A stretch of 64,000 bases of DNA, taken from Girardinichthys multiradiatus. Taxonomy: Eukaryota > Chordata > Actinopteri > Cyprinodontiformes > Goodeidae. How positions within the stretch are numbered: the stretch's first letter is position 1; each line of letters opens with the position of its first letter. Under the pieces are notes generated by a model that saw only the letters and a program-made list of their open reading frames with translations, had not been told where the DNA came from and ran no database searches. Where the stretch lies: assembly GCF_021462225.1 (NCBI RefSeq), contig NC_061806.1:1364001-1428000 (forward strand), in the 5' to 3' direction. The position numbers and the translations under genes are program-made. This document shows, in pieces, positions 56,106 to 64,000 of this stretch.

Positions 56106-57090
56106 TGCATGTTAACAGTTTTGCAGTTTAAGGTACACTAAGATGGGTTTGAATGAAGAAACTGTGGGTCCGCCCATAGGCTGCCCATCAGAGGTTAGTT
56201 CTGCCTGACTCCGCCCACCTACTAGGTTGGTTCATGCCTTTGCTGTCATGGAAACGCTCAGCACCTCCCTTCCTGAGTTTTAACACTGTTTAAGAGACAA
56301 AAGAATCAAAATGCTTGTAGTGATTGTTGCCTTAAAAACATGTTTTTTGTATAATGATAAATGATGTAGCATGACATTTAGATTTATGTGTTTTACTATT
56401 AAAAGGTTTTACTATTAAAAGGTTAATGAAATAGTTTAAACTGGTTTGAAGAATTAGTTTTGCATGCAGAATCATTGGTGATTTATTAGATTGAAAGTTT
56501 TCCCTGGTGCCATTAAGCTAGCTGACAGTTCAAGATATGCCAAAAGTAAGGAATATATATTTTTGATAAAGAATCAGAGTTATGATTTCATACTTGACAG
56601 GAATTATTTATTAGATTAAATTTGTAGAGTGTATGCATCAGAATTACATTAGATTTCCATTAATCTAATACTTATCTTCATACAAGACAAATCAGGATGA
56701 TATGTGATTTATTTCTAAGTGAAATATTGATGAACTGAATAACTGAAGTTTGTGTTTTATTGTTAATGGAACTGAATTGCAGGTAAAAACATCTGGATTT
56801 TCTTTATGTTGCTTTCGTTAAATTCATAGTGACATAGTTATGTCAGAATTCATTTCTTTGGTTCTATGTAATGTGATCTTGGTTACTAGAACATTCTTGT
56901 TTAAACCTTTCGCTGGATTGTCGCATGGGTTGGACCCTGCGCCAGAAGGGGGGAATGTCAGAATAAAGTAACATGGGGATATTACCAAGATCATTTTTTT
57001 CCACATCTTTGTGTGAAGGTAGGATGTTGTTTTACTGTCAAAACCTGTCCACTGTGTTTTCTCAAGTTTCACAGATGGTGAAGGCTGCAT
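56105..57090. other. Unassigned internal sequence of ERV3 or an older insert
   Basis: It is AT-rich, with a doubled 16-mer TTTTACTATTAAAAGG at about 56,393-56,424 and GAAGGGGGGAATGTCAG at 56,945. No retroviral coding motif is recognised before the integrase end. Confidence 0.3.
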
Positions 57091-57260
57091 TACCAGTAAA
57101 CACAGGAAGTCCAGGTGCTGGAATGGCCCATATCAGATCCTACTAGACACCCAGGAAAGCTGCAGGAAAGCTCCAGCTCCTCCAGGACAAGTCATCTTCT
57201 AACTGGATCATCCACGGCCTAAAAGGTGTGAGGACAGCGGACCACCACAAGACAAAGAAC
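57090..57260 (+). pseudogene. ERV3 integrase C-terminal remnant
   Basis: The GPY domain is seen as RWNGPYQILLDT, then after a frame change NWIIHGLKGVR, which matches the WIH-HCKR end of retroviral integrase. No catalytic core is present. Confidence 0.6.
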
Positions 57261-57545
57261 TGTAAGCTGATCACTGGCGAGTGATTGAAGAGGTGGTTGA
57301 AGAACACTGTTCTTACAAGGGCACAATAATCCCTTGGGCAGTGCCACGTTATTTCAGAATCTACTTAAGGCCATCGCATTGCCTGAAAGTTAGAAATCAT
57401 AAGGTCATTTGCCTCACTGCACACACACACCACAGTGAGAGACACATAGACAACATACAGGGAAGACCTCTACACATTGCACATAACCTTTCTCTGGATG
57501 ATGGACTGGTGACGTCTGCAACAGAGAGACAGTCAAACATGCGCC

Positions 57546-57590
57546 ATGATGCTTATTCTCCTTAATTTCTTAATATTTGGTGGCTACTAG
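57546..57590 (+). CDS. Short hydrophobic frame at the ERV3 env start
   Basis: MMLILLNFLIFGGY followed by a stop lies after the integrase end, at the place where ERV1 has its 28-residue hydrophobic frame. It may be a broken envelope signal peptide. Confidence 0.3.
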   Translation: MMLILLNFLIFGGY

Positions 57591-57599
57591 GGGCTCCTT

Positions 57600-58300
57600 T
57601 GCCTCGACAGCAAGGGTCAGCCAAATTCTTTTCTCCCACTTTGACAGCGAAACTGACTCTGAGGAGGAAATCTCGGATGCTTTTATCTAACTTTCATGTT
57701 TATTGCTTGATGTCTATCATTATGGTACAAATTTGAATGAGTTCATTTCCACCGTTGTTTAGTTGGACTATGGAAGCCTAACTTCCAGCAGGTTAGAGTT
57801 CCTGTTTCTAAATATATTTCTAGAGGAGCTTCCTACGACCGCCCACCTGTACCAGACTGGTAACAGGGCAGCTTGAAGCCATGCATCAGGCCGTGCTGGA
57901 GAAGCATCTCTGGTGGAGTAGCCATGGAGAAGGGCAGGTTTCTAAAATCCAGACTCAAAAACGCAGATGTTGAACTCAAATCCCATATATGTGTGTATTT
58001 GTGTGTGAGAGAGGCAGAAGAAAAAGTTTAGTATAGGTTCAGATTTTGCACAAAGAAATATAATCAGTCAGTCAGTCAGTTGTCCACCTGCCTGTCACTT
58101 CCTTCCACAACATGAACTATACTCCTTTCTAAAACAACTTTCTTTTCGCATCTCTAATGTCCCTTTTCAATTTTACCTTCTTTTCCGACTGATCGCAATA
58201 TTTAAGACAAACGAAACTTCCTTCAGGAAAGTTTTAACTTCTTTTTTTTTTTACTTATTTACACTTAAACTTCCACGCTGTAAAAAACCAAACTTATCTT
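57600..58300. other. Unassigned ERV3 env-region sequence
   Basis: Broken frames with no clear envelope motif. It lies between the presumed env start and the antisense ERV-B fragment. Confidence 0.3.
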
Positions 58301-59291
58301 CCAAATTAAAGCACATTTAACACAATCATCCCCACTTTTTCCTTTCATTATTTTATAAATCAGAGTATGAAGAAGGAGACACCCCTGATGCCTCAAGGTT
58401 CCAGAACCATATCTTTTTTTACCCATTCAGCGGCACGTCTGCCGACTGGCTTTTCTCCTTTATGAGGTGTAGAAAATTGCTAAAAACTACCCGCAAAACC
58501 CTGTGTTCTGCTTTATCTTATTGTTACCAATAAGAACCTCCCTGTTATTCCTTTACAGGGTAACCGGGCCCTCAGCTGATGTCCTCCCTCTCGCAACTCT
58601 GGAACCTAATTAATTAGTTAGGAAATGATGGTTAATGTGTAATAAAAATAATAATATACATTATATCATACAGAGCAACTTCTCACCCAGATATATTTGA
58701 AGACAAATAGTTCGGATCCAATCGGCCAGAAGCCGCAGGCGGGCACCAGAACTCCCCTCCGTAAAATGGAAGTGGACTGAGAACAACTCTCAGGCTGGCC
58801 AGGCATCCGTGTCCCATCCTGCGGATTCCTCTGGCACGTTAGATCCTGTTCGTGACGCTAAAATTGTTGTGGAATTTTCTTATCAAAGTGGGTAGAAGTT
58901 GACTCATAACAAGAGAAAATCCGGACTTTGTCTTTTATAAGTTTTATTCAAAGGCATTCAGTGTTTGAAGACCCTGACACTGAGGTTAGTCAGTGAAATA
59001 GAGCCCTGATCAACATTTACACACAGTATTTATACCAAACATGACAGTGTTATCTCAACTTCAAAGAGTCTGTGTTTTATGACCCCAGACCCTTCTCGGG
59101 TTCAGAGGTGACAAAGTTATCTAGGAACCCATCTGTCCTTCCCGAGATATCACCCTAAAGCATGAGTTTTAACCATTAAACTTCTGATAATGGCTTTTAC
59201 AGCTTCCTCCTCTAACACAGATGCTCAGAGGAGTGAGGTAACCCAAAGGTCATACACTTTGGAACACTTAATTAAAATAATTTCCATCACA
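58300..59291 (-). mobile_element. ERV-B fragment in antisense: LTR and leader
   Basis: The LTR runs on the minus strand from 59,291 (TGTGATGG) to 58,865 (CCACAACA), 427 bp. A primer site follows at 58,843-58,860 (TAGCGTCACGAACAGGAT on the minus strand), which, apart from one base, is complementary to the 3' end of a tRNA-Ser (CGA type). Leader sequence continues leftward to an unclear border. It belongs to a different family from ERV1-3. Confidence 0.6.
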
Positions 59292-60119
59292 GTTTGTTGT
59301 TTGATTCCACGTGCTATTAATGATCAACCATTTTTAGTACCTGTTCCTATTGATACTACTTTCTTCCGAGATAGGAAAACATAACCAGCTGGTGGAGGTT
59401 ATTTTTCCTTGGGTGAGGAATTATATTGTAAGGCAAAGCAGAAATGTTAGTAGATTTTCTAGTGAGACTAATTTAATATGTGCTACTACAGGAATTCTTT
59501 ATAGATTTTGGGGTAATAGGAATCAATAAGATTTCCAGATATAGGTACAGATATTTGTATTGTTCAGGAGGAAAACACACCTTATTTTCTTGGAAAGACA
59601 GAAGGTTGCAAAACTATTATATCTGTTTCATGTGCTTTAATCAACAGACATAAATTTGAGTCATGTCCTATCAGAACTGCTGCTTATACTATTTGAGGAT
59701 CTTTGGTCCCAGATCCCTTTGTGTTAACTTTTAATCTTACACCCGTACCAAATGGAAGTAAGTTGTATGGCCAGGCAGGTAAATTAACCAGGGTTCTTGT
59801 TACTTTTCCTAGTAGAGATGGGTACTCATGTCCTAAGAACATGGTTTGGATGTGTGGAAATAGATAATATCTGTATCTGCCTGCTAATTGGTCTGGAGTA
59901 TGTTATCTAGCTCATTTACTACGTACAGTCACAACTTATAATTCAATCAGCCCATTATTAGAGAGGAAGGGTTCACTGTTCTGACCAAGGAGCAGCAAGC
60001 TCTTAGAACATGAGTTTGAAAAGTAGAATGGCTTTGGATTATCTGTTAGCTGAGAGGGTTGATGGTTTTGAAGAATTTTCCTTTTAATTGTGATTACCTT
60101 GTAATCAGAAGAAAGGAGT
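59292..60119 (+). pseudogene. env: ERV-B envelope remnant
   Basis: Decayed envelope gene on the plus strand. Near 59,820-59,930 the surface-subunit end is seen as CPKNMVWMCGN and LPANWSGVCYLAHLL, a landmark block of gamma-like envelopes. Near 60,010-60,060 SRMALDYLLAERV matches the start of the immunosuppressive-like region of the TM subunit. Stops and shifts are many. It ends at a purine tract AGAAGAAAGGAGT before the plus-strand LTR. Confidence 0.65.
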
Positions 60120-60404
60120 TGTAATGGAAATCCTTGTATTAAGTGCTCTAAGGAGTTCTAAAGTGTATGACCTTTAGGTTACCTCTCTTTCTTCAGAACA
60201 TCTGTGTTAGAGGAGGAAGCTGTAAAAACCAGTATCAGACGTTTAATGGTTAAAACCCATTCCTTTTGGGTGATGTCTCAGGAAAAGCAGATGGTCTGCT
60301 CATAGATAACTTTGTTACCCCTGACGGTCTAGGCCATAAAGCACAAACTCTTTTAAGTGGTGATAACACCCATATACTCTTTAAATACTGTGTGTAAATG
60401 TTGA
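60120..60404 (+). repeat. ERV-B 3' LTR, truncated, in inverted relation to 58,865-59,291
   Basis: TGTAATGGAAATCC to TGTGTAAATGTTGA is the reverse complement (diverged) of the antisense LTR. Shared blocks include AAGTGTATGACCT, AGAGGAGGAAGCTGTAAAA and GTTTAATGGTTAAAAC. It stops at 60,404 where ERV3 env sequence resumes. Confidence 0.75.
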
Positions 60405-60507
60405 CACCACACTGGACCCAAAGACAGATGATTATGATGACACAGAAAAAGTTTATTTTACCGAGCTACAAAATAAAGACCACTACTCCTATGATGACAT
60501 GTTGTAA
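60405..60507 (+). pseudogene. env: ERV3 env cytoplasmic tail
   Basis: The frame DPKTDDYDDTEKVYFTEL ends in YSYDDML and TAA. It is an acidic, Tyr-rich tail placed just before the 3' end of the provirus, comparable to the acidic tail of the ERV1 envelope. Confidence 0.5.
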
Positions 60508-60666
60508 ATGGAAATATCTTTGACGCCTGAGTGTATTCATAATTGTACTTCATAAAATGACTTTATAGCAGATAATCTGCTTACCGTCCGTGGGTTTTTC
60601 GCTCACACAGTGTTTTCTTTTACATGTATCTAATCATGACTTTCTTTGTGATAAAAAAGGAAGGAC

Positions 60667-61049
60667 TGTTAGAGCAGACATGAGCGATAAACAATACAAA
60701 AGTTTTCAAACCCTAAGTGCTTTTCCCTCCTACATGCCACAGAAGGGATATGGGGGAGATGAGTGAGTTATGCTTTTATCAGTAACATCTAGGGGCTGTT
60801 CGTACCAGGTCCCCACTCTCCCTCTTTGTTTAAAATCAAGACACATGAACCCTAACCTTTCTGACCCCACACACACACACACACACACCCTGAATGTTTG
60901 TTGAACTGTGTGTGAACCAGCATGTATAAATAAAGAGAGAGGGGTGCCAACACTTTGTAGTCTGCACTGCAAAAGTGAGCTACCCTTGCTGCAAGTAAAT
61001 CTGACTCTGTATCGTTCTTGCCTCTGAGTTGACTAATTAATACCTAACA
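60667..61049 (+). repeat. ERV3 3' LTR
   Basis: It is preceded by the purine tract AAAAAAGGAAGGAC and followed by AGCTC. It contains a (CA)n run, TATAAATAAAG and the same end as the 5' LTR. The segment 60,669-60,716 is inverted with respect to the 5' LTR. Confidence 0.92.
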
Positions 61050-61289
61050 AGCTCTATGAAAATAGATTCTACTATTTTTTTAAACCTTTTGTTGAGACCT
61101 GGAGCAGTGTTCAACTCAAGGTTTAGAGACCTCAACTACGTAGAGAATAAGACTGTAACTTCATGTATTCACTGGCATCTAAATAAACAGTTTATCATAT
61201 TTTTATTTGAGCTCAATGTGATGTCATGATGAAGGCTTTTTATTTATATGTACTAACAAATCTGGCTTTTAAGCACTATTAATGCTACA

Positions 61290-61760
61290 CATTACAACAA
61301 TAAACCTGATTGATAGGGGTTTAACGTGACAGGCCAACACACAGTAGTGCATAACTGTGAAGTAGAAGGAAAATATTAGCAGGTTTTAACAGTTTTTTAC
61401 AAGTAAAATCAGACGTTTGGTCTCCAAACCACATGTATTCATGTTTTCAACCACATTTATTCTGATACACTAAAATAAAATAGTCTTATGGCCTGTGTGT
61501 AATTTTTTAATTTGTTCTATGAAGGCCTCAAAAGTTTGCTGGAGAACTCTAGTGAACATGTAGCATTCTGAAGACCAAGTGTGAAGGCTTCAGTCACATG
61601 CTGTAGAAAATCACAAGGCCTACAACACGGTTTTGAAAATAAGTGGGGTCTGTCCTCAAAGAGCCCACTAAGACTCTGAGAAGAGACAAGAAGAGAGTAA
61701 TGATTTTTAAAGTCCTGGATCAGGCTTTAAATTTTCATTCCATTTGGGCTGTTTCATGAC
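61290..61760 (+). pseudogene. Decayed Tc1-like element, 5' half
   Basis: The terminal region (ACGTGACAGGCCAACACACAGTAG, CATAACTGTGAAGTAGAAGGAAAAT) is followed by the pre-coding region (GAAGGCCTCAAAAGTTTGC, GAACTCTAGTGAACATGTAGC, CTGAAGACCAAGTGTGAAGG) of a fish Tc1 subfamily, then decayed N-terminal coding sequence. The catalytic half was not recognised. Confidence 0.6.
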
Positions 61761-62745
61761 TAAGACCAACTTTGAAATTTTCTTAACGACACTGGTTCTG
61801 CTTGAAGTGAGCCACCATTGTTCCTGACAGTCTAAGGAACATGCTCCGGTTGTAACTGGTGAGCCGAAAAAGGAAATATAGCAGTAGCAATGTTCGGGTT
61901 TTGATTTGTTTTTGATCTTCTGAGTACTTATTATTGTTGCTTAAGGTCTTTCTGTATTAATTTCATTGCTCTGTATTCTGCTGCTATGAGCGTAACTTTT
62001 CCTTTTCACTGCCTGTTTTTCTGCCCGAGCTCCATGTCCTGATCTCTTTGTGTCAGGCTGCAAGCTTTTGTCTTTTTGTTAATAATAAATCCTTTTATCA
62101 TTATACAGCTCCTATGTTCCAGTCTGTGCTTTGGTCTGGCTCAAACCTTTGACGTGATCAGGTAAATGTTGCCAAGTACACCCAACTATCTTTCCAGGAG
62201 ATGCCTTTCGGAGCAGTTATTCCGGCAGCCCGAGCAAAAAATTGGTATTGAAAAGGTGAAAACTAAAGGGATACTGGGTCATTTCATGTTTTCAAAGCGC
62301 ACATAGTGTTAATAAATAGAAGGAAAAAAAAAACCTGTTGCAAGAAAAACAGGATCTTTACTGTTTTACTGCCACAAAATGAAAGTTATTTAGGGCCAAT
62401 TCATCAAGCACAGAGGTTTAGAAAAAAAGCAAGCTTGAAATACCCTATTCCAAGTAAGTTCCTTAGTCTTGGCACAGGTAAGGGTTTTCAGCCCCTCAAA
62501 ACACAGTGTGGCATGTTTGGCAGAGCTGCTCCGACCAGCTGACATAAGAGGATAAAAGTCAACTCAGTATGCAGGCTAATCTTCTCGGTGTCAGAAATCA
62601 ATAGTGAATTAGCCGCCACCTTGGGACATTGTGTGGGCTGACTATGTTTGCTTGCCATCCTGGGGCCCTGTGATGTATCCCACCTGCCCTCTGCCTTTTT
62701 ATCTAACTCCTGTGATCTACTGTAGAGAACATCACCCAGTTCTAG
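61760..62745. other. Unassigned stretch
   Basis: No supported gene or repeat family; possibly more decayed Tc1 sequence at the left. Confidence 0.3.
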
Positions 62746-62751
62746 AACCCT

Positions 62752-63105
62752 GATAATGGCTCCATGGATCTAGATACTTTAACACTTGTCTTAGTTTATA
62801 AATCACTGAATGGCTTAGCACCAAAATCCATTAAAGATTTATTGTCGTTATATCAACCTTCCAGACCACTCAGGTCTTCTGGTTCAAGTCTACTCTGCAT
62901 CCCCAGAATCAGACATGGAGAAGCAGCATTCAGTTTAGAGTCGCTTCTGACTGTCAAACATCATTAATATCAATCTGTAGTACAACTTTTCTTTCCTTTC
63001 ATTTATAATGCCAAAGCTATGTAATTTCTTTCTAGCTGTTTTCTTATGTTTCGTTAAATAAAGCACTTTGAATTGTCTTGTTGCTGAAGGGTGCTACCCC
63101 AATAA
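62752..63105 (+). mobile_element. L2-type LINE 3' end
   Basis: A frame from 62,764 gives LDTLTLVLVYKSLNGLAPKS, DLLSLYQPSRPLRSSGSS and RHGEAAFSLES, the typical C-terminal block of fish L2 ORF2. The 3' region follows, with AATAAAGCACTTTGAATTG, CTTGTTGCTGAAGGGTGCTA. It is 5'-truncated. Confidence 0.8.
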
Positions 63106-63890
63106 TCTTGCTATGCCTTGCTTTACTGTTTGTTTCATCTCAGCCGACTGTAAACCTTTTGGGGAGCAGCTTGTTCTGCTCTGTGCCAGTATTCGCCTCT
63201 TTGCCCTTTTTCTTCTGATTCTCTGGTCATTTAGTAAACAGGATGTACCATTTCCTGGGCCCCACTCCTTCGTTCCATTCTCTCCTATAGTAGAAAATCA
63301 GAGCTCACAGCAGAGACATAACGGACACATATAAAGCTAATGGAAGCTCTGAAACTGCTGTAGTGATGTACATGCAATGCATTTGGTTACCTCCTATGAT
63401 ATATCTTACCCTTCACTTAGATCTCATGCAGCCAATACCTTCTCATATTTCTTGAAATTACTGAAAGCAATTTTAGAGGCAAGGCAAACAAAAGAACACC
63501 TGAGGACACCGCTGAGTCATTTCTCGCCTTGTAGAGAAATATTTACCAGTCAGCCTGATATGTAGCATAAACATTGTCAGACATTTAATATTAAAAATTT
63601 CAGGATTTTAATGGTAATTTTTGTCAAGACTCACTTTGTTGGAAATTCACATAAATTTAATGGAGTACATTTTACAAATAATATCAGTTTCATACAGTAT
63701 GTGTGATGAAATACAATATATAACAAAACTGCAGCAAGTCATGTGACACTGATAGTATGTTTTATTAATCAATCAACTTAGTTGTAACTGCGCGAACAGA
63801 AAAGAAGTTGCTATGACTGACTGATATACCAAATTAACAGAAACCTTACACACAGGGCCTAATCTTCAAACATCCCAAATAGCGGGTGCT
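63105..63890. other. Unassigned stretch
   Basis: No supported gene or repeat family. Confidence 0.35.
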
Positions 63891-63894
63891 AATT

Positions 63895-64000
63895 TGAGTG
63901 TACAAAAAATAAATTGCACGTGCAATAAGTGGGCGTGTTGCGTGTGATTTCCAAAGATTGCACGTGCAATGGATAACAGGTGCAAAAGAGGTGCAGACTG
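63895..64000. repeat. Possible MITE edge with palindromes
   Basis: The palindrome ATTGCACGTGCAAT occurs twice (about 63,913 and 63,957), with GGGCGTGTTGCGTGTGATTT between. Such sequence is common in fish DNA-transposon-derived short repeats. It is cut by the window end. Confidence 0.35.

Larger units (their letters stand above)
49552..61054 (+). mobile_element. ERV3: old endogenous retrovirus filled with nested insertions
   Basis: The LTRs at 49,557-49,927 and 60,667-61,049 are flanked by the same 5-bp repeat AGCTC (49,552-49,556 and 61,050-61,054), so they are the two ends of one insertion 11.5 kb apart. ERV3's own remains are the primer site and leader (49,934-about 50,300), an integrase C-terminus (about 57,090-57,250), a possible env start (57,546), an env tail (60,405-60,507) and a purine tract. 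Its gag and most of pol are gone. The rest is a chromovirus (about 50,300-56,100) and a fragment of another ERV family (to 60,404). Confidence 0.88.

Overview
This window looks like teleost fish genomic DNA. It is intron-rich and AT-leaning, crowded with fish-type Tc1/mariner, CACTA, LINE (L2/Rex-like and RTE-like), chromovirus and endogenous-retrovirus (ERV) sequence. Only one host exon can be recognised with confidence: a 272-bp MAM-domain exon of a type IIB receptor protein tyrosine phosphatase, best match ptpru, on the minus strand near 10 kb. Most of the window is therefore probably intronic or intergenic to that gene. The species cannot be named from the sequence.

Layout. 0-10 kb: scattered interspersed repeats, a decayed Tc1 remnant (about 2.9-3.25 kb), an intact-looking Tc1 element with a 334-aa DD34E transposase (4.1-5.9 kb), two more decayed Tc1 remnants, then the ptpru exon. 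11.4-18 kb: ERV1, flanked by apparently identical 385-bp LTRs and a 5-bp CATTT duplication, with broken gag, pro, pol and env. 18-28 kb: an RTE LINE piece, a DD36E-type Tc1 copy, an L2-like LINE in antisense, and a second copy of the 4-kb Tc1 element that is frameshifted. 28.2-30.07 kb: the 5' part of a second ERV (ERV2), cut by a 10.6-kb CACTA/EnSpm transposon (30,075-40,684). The CACTA element carries a zinc-finger transposase gene, a SAMD3-like companion gene, and two near-identical LINE fragments. 40.7-49.5 kb: an antisense RTE/Rex3-like LINE, Tc1 pieces and long unrecognised stretches. 49.55-61.05 kb: a third ERV (ERV3), with LTRs and an AGCTC duplication. It is filled by a Ty3/Gypsy chromovirus (itself split by a small retroelement coding for a membrane protein) and by a head-to-head fragment of a fourth, tRNA-Ser-primed ERV family. 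61-64 kb: Tc1 and L2 tails.

How parts relate. ERV1, ERV2 and ERV3 share TGTTAG/CTAACA-type LTR ends and a primer site matching tRNA-Tyr. ERV1 and ERV2 also share a Gly/Arg-rich box, a CCHC knuckle and then an in-frame TGA-CTAG at the gag-pro junction. All retroelements here carry stops, frameshifts or deletions. The 4.1-kb Tc1 transposase is the only full-length open mobile-element gene seen.

Main candidates for something new: a possible 2H-phosphoesterase-like module between protease and reverse transcriptase in ERV1; a five-hairpin RNA array with covarying stems in the ERV3 leader; an exact 48-bp inversion between the two ERV3 LTRs; a 1.27-kb polyadenylated retroelement encoding a 143-aa membrane protein; and an ATGA stop/start overlap created by splicing in the CACTA element. 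All are based on reading the sequence by eye; no searches were run.
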